From assembly GCA_023434855.1 (NCBI GenBank), contig JAEYSJ010000165.1:1-8196 (forward strand): 8,196 bases of DNA, read 5' to 3'. The translations under genes and the position numbers were made by a program. The notes beneath the pieces were generated by a model that was not told the origin of the DNA, ran no database searches, and saw only the letters and a list, made by a program, of their open reading frames with translations. This document shows, piece by piece, positions 1 to 7,738 of this stretch. Origin of the DNA: Bacillota bacterium. Lineage in GTDB: Bacteria > Bacillota_C > Negativicutes > JAEYSJ01. The first letter of the stretch is position 1. Every line of letters starts with the position of its first letter.

Positions 1-760
1 GCATATAATTATCTAATACCGAATACTTGGGACGTTTCGCCGGTCGGGGAAATTCAGCAGTCGTTACAGGCACTATTTTTACCTTTTTGCCTGACAAACG
101 GAAAATCTCACAAGCAAACTCATACCAGGAACACTTCCCTTGGCAGGTGGCATGATAAGTGCCATACGCCTCACTCGCCAAAAGCTGAAAAATTACTTTG
201 GTCAAGTCTACTGTTGAAGTCGGACTGCCGGTCTGGTCATGCACCACCCGTAAAGTATCATGCTCATCAGCCAATTTCAGCATTGTCCGGACAAAATTGT
301 TACCTTCGCCATACAACCAGGCGGTACGCACAATATAGTGCCGTCCCAGAATCCGGCGCACCATTTCTTCCCCCTGCCATTTCGTCCGGCCATATACCGT
401 CTGGGGATTAACCGGATCAAATTCCCGGTAAGGGGTTTCTTTTTGCCCGTCGAATACGTAATCGGTACTTATATATACCGTCCGCGCCCCGGTTTCCAGG
501 CAACCGGCAGCAATATTCTGCGCCCCCACCACATTTACCCGAAAGGCCCCGTCCTCATCCGTTTCAGCCCCGTCAACATTCGTATAGGCAGCACAATGGA
601 TCACCGCCTGCGGCTTAATCTGCCGCATCAACGACATAACCGCTTTGCCGTCAGTTATATCCAACGTTTCGCAATCAGTCAAAACCAGTTCATGCTCACG
701 GCCCTGCCTGGCCACTTCCCGCCCCAGCTGACCGTTTGCACCTGTTACCAAAATCTTCAT
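1..760 (-). CDS. rfbD: dTDP-4-dehydrorhamnose reductase, 3' end beyond window
   Basis: This enzyme makes the last step of dTDP-L-rhamnose synthesis, the NAD(P)H-dependent reduction of dTDP-4-keto-L-rhamnose in the cytoplasm. My translation from ATG 760 begins MKILVTGANGQLG, with the Rossmann glycine motif GANGQLG at residues 7-13. It continues through CAAYTNVDGAE near 55-65 and STDYVFDG near 99-106, to the short-chain dehydrogenase catalytic pair YGRTK (Tyr123, Lys127). About 253 codons lie in the window and no stop is met. Family members are usually 280-300 residues, so roughly the last 30-40 are missing. The start is supported by AAGGAAG eight bases upstream. The gene is last in the visible rfbB-A-C-D order and is separated from rfbC by 167 bp holding a large inverted repeat. 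Identity is secure; whether more genes follow in the operon cannot be seen. Confidence 0.95.
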   Translation of the reverse strand, partial: MKILVTGANGQLGREVARQGREHELVLTDCETLDITDGKAVMSLMRQIKPQAVIHCAAYTNVDGAETDEDGAFRVNVVGAQNIAAGCLETGARTVYISTDYVFDGQKETPYREFDPVNPQTVYGRTKWQGEEMVRRILGRHYIVRTAWLYGEGNNFVRTMLKLADEHDTLRVVHDQTGSPTSTVDLTKVIFQLLASEAYGTYHATCQGKCSWYEFACEIFRLSGKKVKIVPVTTAEFPRPAKRPKYSVLDNYM

Positions 761-809
761 AAAACAAGCTTCCTTTCAACGCTATCATTGTGGTCTTGGG
801 GATACGGTT

Positions 810-915
810 AACCACGGAGTACACGGAGGACGCGGAGGGATTTATCAAATACTCATATTCCCCGCGAGATAACATCGAGCCGTTCCACTCCGTGTCCTCC
901 GCGTACTCCGCGGTT
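810..915. repeat. Imperfect inverted repeat, REP/MITE-like, between rfbC and rfbD
   Basis: The left arm (810-837) and the reverse complement of the right arm (888-915) are both 28 bases and match at 25 positions, enclosing a 50-base loop. Each arm is itself built from 9-base units: CGGAG recurs at 815, 824 and 833 in the left arm. In the minus-strand transcript two of the three mismatches become G-U pairs, so the RNA could fold into one long stem starting 12 nt after the rfbC stop. No U-run follows, so it is not a typical terminator. From general knowledge, CCACGGAG-type repeats of this kind are dispersed in many bacterial genomes and often give spurious ORFs translated as TTEYTEDTE-like peptides, as on the plus strand here. 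Its role, if any, is unknown. Confidence 0.8.
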
Positions 916-927
916 CAAAAGATTTTA

Positions 928-1485
928 TTACCTGCCAAATACAGGCAGTCTTTCCGCCGGTACATCCTTAAGCCGCGGATACATCTTATCCTTATCTGAA
1001 AGAACAATATCATCAATCGGCCATTCTATACCAATATCGGGATCATTCCAAATGATGCCGCCTTCTGCTGCCGGTGTATAAACATCAGTACATTTATAGG
1101 TAAAATATACTGTATCACTTAATACACAAAAGCCGTGGGCAAGCCCGGGGGGTATCCAAAGCTGCGTGTGGTTTTCCCCAGAAAGCCACACGCCTTCCCA
1201 TTGACCAAAGCTAGGTGAGCCAACCCTGATATCGACGGCGACATCATAAACTTCACCTTGCACCACCGACACCAGTTTTCCCTGAGCGTGGGGATTTTGA
1301 AAATGCAATCCCCGCAATACACCCCGGGTAGAAAAAGATAAATTATCCTGCACAAACTGCTCTTTTATTCCAACTTCATTATACAAGGACTGGCGCCAGG
1401 TTTCCTTAAAAAAACCGCGGGCATCACCAAATACCTTGGGTTCAATAATCAGTACCCCCGGCAGTTTCGTTGCAATAACATTCAT
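928..1485 (-). CDS. rfbC: dTDP-4-dehydrorhamnose 3,5-epimerase
   Basis: This cytoplasmic cupin-fold enzyme epimerises C3 and C5 of dTDP-4-keto-6-deoxy-D-glucose, giving the substrate of RfbD. The 185-residue product has the normal length for the family. Visible hallmarks are DARGFFKETW near 21-30, the active-site segment GVLRGLHFQ with the catalytic His61, the cupin stretch GKLVSVVQGEVYDVAVDIR at 69-87, IPPGLAHGFCVLS at 111-123, the substrate-site tyrosine region FTYKCTDVY near 128-136, and LSDKD at 162-166, whose Asp166 should be the partner of His61. The ATG at 1485 is preceded by GGGAG nine bases upstream, and only 18 bp separate it from the rfbA stop, so the two genes are co-transcribed. 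The stop at 928-930 is followed directly by the inverted repeat. Confidence 0.97.
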   Translation of the reverse strand: MNVIATKLPGVLIIEPKVFGDARGFFKETWRQSLYNEVGIKEQFVQDNLSFSTRGVLRGLHFQNPHAQGKLVSVVQGEVYDVAVDIRVGSPSFGQWEGVWLSGENHTQLWIPPGLAHGFCVLSDTVYFTYKCTDVYTPAAEGGIIWNDPDIGIEWPIDDIVLSDKDKMYPRLKDVPAERLPVFGR

Positions 1486-1503
1486 TTATACCAGCTCCCA
1501 ACC

Positions 1504-2400
1504 TCAAATATCATCATAGCTGTTCATGTCACCGGCCAGCTGCAGCAAATATTTGCCATAATCGTTTTTCTTCATACCATTACCGATAGCTATAAGATCA
1601 TTACGGGAAATATAACCCATACGGAAAGCAATCTCTTCCGGACATGCCACCATTAAACCCTGCCGTTCCTGTATTGTGGCAATATAATTGGCCGCCTGCA
1701 GCAACGACTCGTGGGTGCCGGTATCAAGCCAGGCATAGCCGCGCCCAAGCGTTTCAACCCGCAATGTACTCTGCTCCAAATACAGGCGGTTAAGGTCGGT
1801 AATCTCCAGTTCCCCCCGGTGGGATGGTTTGAGAGATTTTGCGAAATCAACTACCTGATTGTCATAAAAATACAGGCCGGTAACTGCATAATTAGATTTA
1901 GGCTGAACCGGTTTTTCCTCCAGACTGACCGCCTGCCCGTCTTCAGCAAATTCAACAACCCCATAGCGTTCTGGATCTTTTACCCAATAGGCGAAGACTG
2001 TAGCGCCTTTGTCCTGCTGAGCAGCATACTGCAGCTTCTGACTAAAAGCATAGCCATAGAAAATATTATCACCGAGAATAAGGGCGCAACTATCATTGCC
2101 AATGAACTTTTCACCAATGAGAAAAGCCTGGGCCAAACCGTCGGGACTGGGCTGTATGGCATAAGATAAATTAATGCCCCACTGTTCGCCTGTACCTAAT
2201 AACTGCGAAAAACTCTCTTTATCCTGAGGAGTCGTAATAACTAAGATATCTCTAATACCCGCCAGCATCAAAGCCGTTAACGGATAATAAATCATTGGTT
2301 TGTCGTACACCGGCATCAGTTGCTTGCTTACCGTTCTGGTAATCGGGTAGAGGCGTGTCCCTGAGCCACCGGCCAGAATAATCCCCTTAATAATTGCCAT
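1504..2400 (-). CDS. rfbA: Glucose-1-phosphate thymidylyltransferase
   Basis: This enzyme condenses glucose-1-phosphate with dTTP to give dTDP-glucose and pyrophosphate, the entry step of the rhamnose pathway and usually its feedback-inhibited point. The 298-residue protein has full family length. The nucleotidyltransferase signature [11 protein letters not shown] spans 11-21, with the basic [16 protein letters not shown] segment at 26-41. LGDNIFYG at 109-116 carries the metal-binding Asp111, EEKP lies at 161-164, RGELEITD at 195-202, and [10 protein letters not shown] at 224-233 carries the second metal aspartate, Asp226. The ATG at 2400 has a strong AGGAGG eight bases upstream. The rfbB stop lies only 16 bp before this start, so the genes are tightly coupled. 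Close paralogues (rffH, rmlA2) share these motifs, but the operon context supports rfbA. Confidence 0.97.
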   Translation of the reverse strand: MAIIKGIILAGGSGTRLYPITRTVSKQLMPVYDKPMIYYPLTALMLAGIRDILVITTPQDKESFSQLLGTGEQWGINLSYAIQPSPDGLAQAFLIGEKFIGNDSCALILGDNIFYGYAFSQKLQYAAQQDKGATVFAYWVKDPERYGVVEFAEDGQAVSLEEKPVQPKSNYAVTGLYFYDNQVVDFAKSLKPSHRGELEITDLNRLYLEQSTLRVETLGRGYAWLDTGTHESLLQAANYIATIQERQGLMVACPEEIAFRMGYISRNDLIAIGNGMKKNDYGKYLLQLAGDMNSYDDI

Positions 2401-2416
2401 AGTATATTCCTCCTAA

Positions 2417-3475
2417 TTATTCGCCAGTTCCGAGACGTTCACGCCGGTAGCTGCCATCAGTTACCCGCTGGCACCACTCGCTATTGTTTAGATACCAGTT
2501 GACGGTTTTGACAATCCCGCTGGCAAATGTTTCTGACGGTACCCAGCCCAGCTCCTGTTGAATCTTCGCCGCATCTATCGCATAACGCAGGTCATGCCCG
2601 GGACGGTCTTTCACAAAGGCAATTTGTTCCCGGTATGATTTACCATCTTTCCGCGGACGCTTCTCATCCAAAATATCACACAAAGTGTGCACAATACTTA
2701 TATTTGTCTTCTCATTATGTCCGCCAATATTATACTTTTTGCCAGGCAATCCCTCGGCCAATACGGTCAATATTGCCTGGCAATGATCCTCTACATACAG
2801 CCAATCCCGCACATTCTGCCCTGCACCGTAAACGGGAAGAGCCTTCCCTTCAAGGGCATTTAAAATCATCAGCGGAATCAGCTTTTCCGGAAACTGATAC
2901 GGGCCATAGTTATTCGAGCAATTGGTAATCAGCACAGGCAAACCGTAAGTGTGATAATAAGCCCGAACTAAATGATCTGATGACGCTTTTGATGCCGAAT
3001 AAGGAGAATTAGGCGCATAGGGCGTTTCTTCGGTGAAGTACCCGGTTTCCCCCAAAGTGCCATACACCTCATCTGTAGAAACATGCAGAAACCGGAACTT
3101 GCCCTTACTGTCATCGGCAAGATTCCGCCAATACTTGCGCGCAGCTTCCAGCAGAACAAAGGTACCATGAATATTAGTCTCAATAAAAGCGGCCGGACCA
3201 TCTATTGACCTGTCAACATGGGACTCGGCCGCAAAATGTACAATAGCAGCAGGCTGATTTTTAGAAAATACCTTTTCAACCAAATCCTGATCACAAATAT
3301 CGCCTTGGATAAAAGTATACCGTGGATTTTTTTCTATATCTTTTAAAGAATCCAGATTGCCGGCATACGTGAGTTTATCTAAATTAATGATGTTAGCCCC
3401 GGTATTTTGCAGCGCCGTATGAATAAAATTGCTGCCGATAAACCCGGCACCGCCGGTTACAATAATTGTCTGCAT
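2417..3475 (-). CDS. rfbB: dTDP-glucose 4,6-dehydratase
   Basis: This NAD+-dependent dehydratase converts dTDP-glucose to dTDP-4-keto-6-deoxy-D-glucose, the second pathway step. From ATG 3475 the product is 352 residues, in the usual 330-360 range. The NAD-binding TGGAGFIGS motif is at 7-15, [10 protein letters not shown] at 81-90, the catalytic STDEVYG segment at 133-139 (Thr134, Asp135, Glu136), and the YSASK pair Tyr159/Lys163. [15 protein letters not shown] at 188-202 and RDWLYVEDH at 223-231 are further family signatures. I chose 3475 because GGAGG lies six bases upstream of it. A second in-frame ATG at 3481 sits directly against that GGAGG and is too close, and an ATG at 3547 adds 24 residues before the Rossmann strand with no family precedent. 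It is the first gene of the operon. Confidence 0.96.
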   Translation of the reverse strand: MQTIIVTGGAGFIGSNFIHTALQNTGANIINLDKLTYAGNLDSLKDIEKNPRYTFIQGDICDQDLVEKVFSKNQPAAIVHFAAESHVDRSIDGPAAFIETNIHGTFVLLEAARKYWRNLADDSKGKFRFLHVSTDEVYGTLGETGYFTEETPYAPNSPYSASKASSDHLVRAYYHTYGLPVLITNCSNNYGPYQFPEKLIPLMILNALEGKALPVYGAGQNVRDWLYVEDHCQAILTVLAEGLPGKKYNIGGHNEKTNISIVHTLCDILDEKRPRKDGKSYREQIAFVKDRPGHDLRYAIDAAKIQQELGWVPSETFASGIVKTVNWYLNNSEWCQRVTDGSYRRERLGTGE

Positions 3476-3685
3476 TTTCATCCTCCAAGTTTCTTTACCA
3501 ATGTTTACTCGTACATAAACAAGCCGTTTTACAGCCTTATCATACATATATATTCATTTGATTCCTATTCATTAACCGCTTCCATTTAATCTATTCAACT
3601 CTTTTTGATAATTCTCCAGTTTTTACTGAAGCCTATTAATGTCCATTTGGTATCTCTCCCGTTCCTATTAACTCGCATTGTTTAT
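3476..3685 (-). other. Leader region of the rfb operon
   Basis: About 200 bases separate the candidate promoter from the rfbB start. I see no recognised riboswitch or T-box. It contains one short coding-like stretch (ATG 3646 to stop 3572-3574) with an in-frame TAA at codon 8, and an 8-base direct repeat CCTATTAA (plus strand) at 3632-3639 and 3664-3671. The only ribosome site clearly tied to a gene is the GGAGG just upstream of rfbB. Confidence 0.4.
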
Positions 3686-3713
3686 ATTATACCAAAAAAT
3701 ACAGTATAACCAA
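3686..3713 (-). promoter_or_regulatory. Candidate sigma-A promoter of the rfb operon
   Basis: On the minus strand, TTGGTT (3713-3708) and a perfect TATAAT (3691-3686) are separated by 16 bases. This lies just beyond the terminator of the upstream block and about 210 bases before rfbB, where a promoter for rfbB-A-C-D is expected. The -35 box is only a partial match. A 7-base inverted repeat, CAGTATA/TATACTG (3702-3708 and 3719-3725), overlaps the -35 box and spacer and could be an operator. Confidence 0.5.
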
Positions 3714-3733
3714 ACGGCTATACTGCATTAAAG

Positions 3734-3758
3734 AAAAAAGCGGGGTTAGCCACTTTTT
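3734..3758 (-). terminator. Intrinsic terminator closing the secretion block
   Basis: Arms 3735-3743 and 3750-3758 form a 9-base-pair stem (one G-U pair in the minus transcript) around a 6-base loop, with a U-run on the 3' side formed by the A-tract at 3734-3739. It starts 10 bases after the stop of the preceding small ORF. Because A- and T-runs flank both sides it could act in both directions, insulating the rfb operon from the secretion genes. Confidence 0.8.
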
Positions 3759-3768
3759 AATTATATAG

Positions 3769-3987
3769 TTACCAATTTTGATGGTGATGCCAACCAATAC
3801 GAGACCCATGAGCAAATACGTAGCATTGGATGCCTTCATATACATAATCTTCATTACCATTACCAAGCTCATCAAAATCAGTTGTATAAAAGTGATCTCC
3901 ATTTGAGCCATTCCAATATCTATAAAGTGGTTCTGTTCCCGGACGAAGTGAATCATATACAAAGCCTTTCTTAGCCATATATTCCAA
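3769..3987 (-). CDS. Short DUF5648-like repeat protein, probably a truncated remnant
   Basis: The frame gives about 72 residues from a TTG at 3987, or 69 from ATG 3978. It resembles the aromatic repeat of the DUF5648 family: PLYRYWNG, then GDHFYTTDFDELGNG, then YVYEGIQCYVF, ending IGWHHHQNW. Such repeats usually occur in tandem in secreted or surface proteins. Here one full repeat is present, preceded by what looks like the second half of another (MAKKGFVYDSLRPGTEPL). No signal peptide is visible. The frame has a TAA 18 bases before the TTG and another farther up, and neither start has a good ribosome site, unlike every neighbour. I therefore favour a decayed C-terminal end of a longer gene, though the tidy terminator after its stop shows this was once a real gene end. 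A small functional protein is not excluded. Function is unknown. Confidence 0.55.
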   Translation of the reverse strand: MEYMAKKGFVYDSLRPGTEPLYRYWNGSNGDHFYTTDFDELGNGNEDYVYEGIQCYVFAHGSRIGWHHHQNW

Positions 3988-4020
3988 GCTAAACCTATGT
4001 CTTTACGACAATGCATACCA

Positions 4021-4073
4021 TAAAACTGTATTGCCGCCACAGTTTTAACGCTTTGCAAAATGCGAAAAACTGT
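4021..4073 (-). repeat. Three alternating hairpin arms downstream of hlyD-type gene
   Basis: On the plus strand TAAAACTGT (4021-4029), ACAGTTTTA (4039-4047) and AAAACTGT (4066-4073) occur in turn. The middle arm is complementary to both outer arms, by 9 perfect base pairs with a 9-base loop on one side and 8 base pairs on the other, the latter extended by CGC/GCG after a small bulge. The two hairpins exclude each other. They lie 41 bases after the adaptor gene stop, and neither has a clear U-run. Confidence 0.65.
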
Positions 4074-4113
4074 CCGAAGCCATAGCATCACGCCAAGCAC
4101 ATTTAAAATACTG

Positions 4114-5502
4114 TTATCTTTCCCTTAGCCCTTCGCTCATATATTTAATAAAAGGATCCAGGAAATACTCAATAACCCTTTTCCTTCGCGTCTTGATCTC
4201 CGCAGTTACGGCCATACCGGGACCTAAATAAACCGTCCTATCGTTTGCCAAAGAGAAATAATCTAAATCAGTCCGGAGTAAAGCCCTGTAGACCAATCCT
4301 TTATCCTTATCATCCACAGCGTCGGAACTGATTTCAACCAGTTTTGCGTCTAATGTCCCATATTTTTGGAAATTAAATGTTTCCACCTTGATCTCAGCAT
4401 TCTGGCCCGTGTATATAAATCCTATATCCTTGTTGGCAACCCATACTTCTATTTCCATTTGTGTACCTTCAGGTACAATTAACATTAACGGCTGCGCCGG
4501 GGAAACTACCCCGCCAATGGTGTGAATCGCTAACTGATGAACAGTTCCGGCAATTGGTGAGGTAATTGTACTTAGACGATACTTTTCCTCAGCCTTTTTT
4601 AACTCTTCTTCTATTGCTTGAAGTTGGTGACGATCCTCGACCAACTTGGTCATAATGTCCCTGTCTCGTTCACCGATAACGTTATTCAGCGTCTCCTTAC
4701 TTTGCTGCAAAGCATAGTTAGCTTTCGCCATTTCGCTTGTTTGTGCAGCCAGATCTTGCTGAATAGTAATACGCTTTTCCCGATAATCCAGATATTGAAA
4801 TACAGCAACTGACCCAACATCCGCCAATTCTTTCATTTTAGCTTCTTTTTCCACTGCGATATCAAGCTGCATGGCAAGTTTTTGTTGGGTCGCATGTGCA
4901 GTCTCTGTTATTGCAAGTGCCTGATTTATGCCTTGTTGAGCCGTGGCTACCTTGGCCTGGTACTCAGACATCCGACTGCGATATAGTTGAAGCTGATACT
5001 GCATATCCTGCAGATTGATAGCAGGATTTTGGTCCGGAACAAAGGGCTGTCCTGTTTGCTCGGCGATCAAGCGTTTTATTTCCAGTTGATAGTAAGCTTG
5101 TTCTTTTGTCTGCCGTGCAAGGTCGGCAGCAGTAATAGTCGTGTCGAGTTCAATAAGAACATCCCCTGGTTGGACCTTGCTTCCATCCTGAACTCGAATT
5201 TGTTTTACCACGCCGGTATCAAATGCCTGGATTGTCTTCGTATAACCGGAGGGAATCACTTTTCCCTGAGCGACGGCTACCTCGTCTATGTGACCAATAC
5301 AAGCCCATATTACTGCTATAGTAAATATTACAATTACTAACCACACAATGAGCCTCCCGACAGGGGAAGGCGGTGTTTCCAACACCTCTAAAGCTGCGGG
5401 TAAGAATTCCAGTTCATCTTTATTGAGTTCTTCGGAAGCGGAGACTCTTTCCTTTAAAGACTTTACCTTTTCGCGAAGCCTGTTAAAAACAATCAGGCGC
5501 AT
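4114..5502 (-). CDS. HlyD-family type I secretion membrane fusion protein
   Basis: This is the periplasmic adaptor that links an inner-membrane ABC exporter to an outer-membrane TolC-type channel. The 462-residue protein is close to E. coli HlyD (478). It has a cytoplasmic N-terminal segment of about 50 residues, one membrane helix at about 51-69, the first half of the lipoyl-like domain at 82-120 (TGVVKQIRVQDGSKVQPGDVLIELD), a long coiled-coil hairpin at about 125-310 rich in Gln, Glu, Lys and Ala, the second lipoyl half at 313-345 (ITSPIAGTVHQL), and a beta-barrel region. It ends in the family signature GPGMAVTAEIKTRRKRVIEY at 427-446. The ATG at 5502 has AGGAGGG eight bases upstream and lies inside the end of the exporter gene (20-base overlap), which indicates translational coupling. 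Confidence 0.95.
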   Translation of the reverse strand: MRLIVFNRLREKVKSLKERVSASEELNKDELEFLPAALEVLETPPSPVGRLIVWLVIVIFTIAVIWACIGHIDEVAVAQGKVIPSGYTKTIQAFDTGVVKQIRVQDGSKVQPGDVLIELDTTITAADLARQTKEQAYYQLEIKRLIAEQTGQPFVPDQNPAINLQDMQYQLQLYRSRMSEYQAKVATAQQGINQALAITETAHATQQKLAMQLDIAVEKEAKMKELADVGSVAVFQYLDYREKRITIQQDLAAQTSEMAKANYALQQSKETLNNVIGERDRDIMTKLVEDRHQLQAIEEELKKAEEKYRLSTITSPIAGTVHQLAIHTIGGVVSPAQPLMLIVPEGTQMEIEVWVANKDIGFIYTGQNAEIKVETFNFQKYGTLDAKLVEISSDAVDDKDKGLVYRALLRTDLDYFSLANDRTVYLGPGMAVTAEIKTRRKRVIEYFLDPFIKYMSEGLRER

Positions 5503-7657
5503 TCATTTTACCCTCCTGCTGATTATAAAGGTTTTGGTAAGCACCTTTTTGTTTCATAAGCTGGTCATGGCTGCCTTGTTCAATGATACGGCCTTTTTCA
5601 ACGACTATTATGGTATCTGCATTTCTCACCGTCGAAAGCCGATGAGCGATAATAAACACTGTGCGCCCCTGGCAAATTTGCTTGAGATTGTCCTGGATTA
5701 TCCTCTCGGACTGGTAATCAAGGGCACTGGTAGCTTCGTCAAAGATTAGAATTCTGGGATTGCTTAGCAAAGTCCGGGCAATTGCTATCCGCTGCCGCTG
5801 TCCTCCTGAAAGAGATGTGCCTCGTTCGCCAACACCAGTATCATAACCCTCGGAAAGTTCTAGAATAAATTCGTGTGCGCCAGCTAATTTTGCCGCTTGT
5901 ATAATCCTTTCCATAGGAGCAGCTGGGTCAACGGCAGCAATGTTGTCCCGTATACTACCGTTAAAAAGAAAGTTTTCCTGTAAAACTACGCCAATCTGGC
6001 GACGCAGCCAGGCTGGTTCCACCTGAGCAAGATCAATGCCATCGACTAGCACCCGTCCACGTTCTGGTATATAGAGCCTTTGAATCAGTTTTGTCAATGT
6101 ACTTTTGCCGGAGCCGGAGCGACCGACTATGCCTATTGTGATTCCCTGCCGGACATCTAAATTGATTTCCTCAAGGACAAGTGGACCATCATTACGATAA
6201 CGGAAAGACAACCCTTCTATAGATACATGGCCTTTGATGGGAGGAAGCAAAGTCCGGCTAGGATTAAATGCTGGCTCACGGGGGCAATTCAATATATCTC
6301 CTAGCCGCTCGACTGATAAACGGACCTGTTGAAAATCCTGCCAAATGTTTGCCAAGCGTAAAACAGGATCAGTCACCCTTCCTGCGAGCATCTGAAAGGC
6401 GATAAGCTGGCCTACAGTAAAAGTCTTGTCCATAACCATATGAGCGCCAAACCACAATATCGCCAGACTTGCGATCTTTTGAATAAACTGCGCAGTATTA
6501 CCGGCCATATTTCCTAAAATAGTAGCATTGAAAGAAGCCTTGACATAATTCGCCAATATGCCCTCCCATTTACGGTTAAGCTGGGGTTCGATTGCCAGAC
6601 TTTTCACAGTATGAATACCTGTTACCGATTCTACTAAGTATGATTGAACTTCAGCACCACAAGCAAATTTATGATTCAATCGCCTCTTGAATACGGGGGT
6701 AACCAGAAGAGACAGTCCAACAAAAAGAGGCAACGATGCCAATGTAATCAGACTTAGAGTAACACTGTAAAAAAACATTACGATGATAAACACAGTTGCA
6801 AACAACAAGTCCAGAGTTACCGTAAGAGCCGATCCGGTTAAAAATTGGCGGATATTTTCAAGTTCCCTTACCCGGGCTACAGTATCCCCGACCCGCCTGA
6901 TTTCAAAATATTTTAAAGGTAGGGCTAATAGATGATTGAAAAGTTTTGCTCCCAGGATTACGTCCACCCGATTAGTTGTGTGAGAAAAAAGATAAGATCT
7001 TAAAATACCCAAAATGCCTTCAAATAAATTAATAAATAATAGTCCCAGTGCCAAAATATCCAGTGTAGTTACACCTTTATGAACTAATACTTTATCGATT
7101 ATGACCTGTGTAAATAGGGGCGTAATAAGACCAAAACTCTGCAGAAAAAACGATGCTACTAACACTTCGCCAAAGAACCGCTTAAATTTAATTACCACCG
7201 GAATAAACCAGCTAAAGTTAAACTCTTTATCTAAGTTGGCAAGCCTGAAACGGCGAGCCAAAAGTATAACGGTGCCGGTCCACGTGGCACCAAAGGCTTC
7301 ATAAGTGAGCGTGAGCGGACGTTCTTTATATGGATCAAAAACCAATATCCGCTGTTCATCAGCTTTGACGACTACGACATATTGTCCGTTTCTTAGTAAG
7401 GCCATTACTGGCAATGATAGCTTAGCAATTTTGGTTAATACTGTCTGGGTTTGCTTAGCTTTTAGCCCTAATTCCCTAGCTGCGCGCAAAAGCGTAACAA
7501 CGTCTGCCGGAATATCGGCTACAACAAAGGCCCGTTTAAGTTGCTGGTAGTCGGCAGGTACTCCAAGAAGTCTCGCCGCAGTTACTAGACAGATTAAGCC
7601 GCTGTCAGTCTTTGTTTGGGCGTAGTTTTCAACCTCGTCTTTCGGGCCAATTTGCAT
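5483..7657 (-). CDS. HlyB-type type I secretion ABC transporter (permease/ATPase)
   Basis: This inner-membrane exporter uses ATP to drive unfolded RTX proteins through the type I channel. Its 724 residues match the HlyB family (about 707). An N-terminal C39-like domain covers roughly 10-135. The membrane domain (about 155-435) includes FFLQSFGLITPLFTQVIIDK and YFEIRRVGDTVARVRELENI, typical of HlyB. The nucleotide-binding domain has Walker A GRSGSGKST at 512-520, Q-loop Gln560, signature LSGGQRQR at 616-623, Walker B ILIFDEA at 636-642, SALD at 644-647 and H-loop His672. In the C39-like domain the catalytic Cys is Ser19 (TDSGLICL) and the His position is Tyr93 (NGQYVVV), so it should bind cargo rather than cleave a leader. 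The ATG at 7657 has GGAGGG five bases upstream. It lies 81 bp after the RTX gene. Confidence 0.96.
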   Translation of the reverse strand: MQIGPKDEVENYAQTKTDSGLICLVTAARLLGVPADYQQLKRAFVVADIPADVVTLLRAARELGLKAKQTQTVLTKIAKLSLPVMALLRNGQYVVVVKADEQRILVFDPYKERPLTLTYEAFGATWTGTVILLARRFRLANLDKEFNFSWFIPVVIKFKRFFGEVLVASFFLQSFGLITPLFTQVIIDKVLVHKGVTTLDILALGLLFINLFEGILGILRSYLFSHTTNRVDVILGAKLFNHLLALPLKYFEIRRVGDTVARVRELENIRQFLTGSALTVTLDLLFATVFIIVMFFYSVTLSLITLASLPLFVGLSLLVTPVFKRRLNHKFACGAEVQSYLVESVTGIHTVKSLAIEPQLNRKWEGILANYVKASFNATILGNMAGNTAQFIQKIASLAILWFGAHMVMDKTFTVGQLIAFQMLAGRVTDPVLRLANIWQDFQQVRLSVERLGDILNCPREPAFNPSRTLLPPIKGHVSIEGLSFRYRNDGPLVLEEINLDVRQGITIGIVGRSGSGKSTLTKLIQRLYIPERGRVLVDGIDLAQVEPAWLRRQIGVVLQENFLFNGSIRDNIAAVDPAAPMERIIQAAKLAGAHEFILELSEGYDTGVGERGTSLSGGQRQRIAIARTLLSNPRILIFDEATSALDYQSERIIQDNLKQICQGRTVFIIAHRLSTVRNADTIIVVEKGRIIEQGSHDQLMKQKGAYQNLYNQQEGKMNAPDCF

Positions 7658-7738
7658 ATTTACCCTCCATAAAAAGGCAATAGAAAGTAGTATTTATACC
7701 GTGCTATAGCCAAGTAATAAATATTTGCAATCATTATT

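Noticed and set aside
260..811. Plus-strand ORF of 183 codons
   Set aside because: It lies opposite rfbD, which is clearly coding on the minus strand; the plus translation has no family features.
790..999. Plus-strand ORF of 69 codons beginning with TTEYTEDAE
   Set aside because: It is translated from the inverted repeat and the end of rfbC; this peptide type is a known artefact of such repeats.
1711..2169. Plus-strand ORF of 152 codons opposite rfbA
   Set aside because: Shadow of a well-supported gene with all catalytic motifs on the minus strand.
3476..3547. 24-residue N-terminal extension of RfbB from ATG 3547
   Set aside because: It has no ribosome site, is not typical of the family, and a strong GGAGG is correctly placed for the ATG at 3475.
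3632..3671. Direct repeat CCTATTAA in the rfb leader, 32 bases apart
   Set aside because: Eight AT-rich bases repeated twice within a 200-base AT-rich leader may be chance; noted only in the leader entry.
3687..4100. Minus-strand ORF of 137 codons overlapping the DUF5648-like frame
   Set aside because: It reads through the terminator into the rfb promoter and gives an unrecognisable composition; the other frame carries the domain.
7703..7730. Possible promoter TTGCAA-16-TATAGC between the RTX gene and the exporter
   Set aside because: Both boxes match weakly in AT-rich DNA. With no terminator after the RTX gene, read-through into the exporter is the simpler view.
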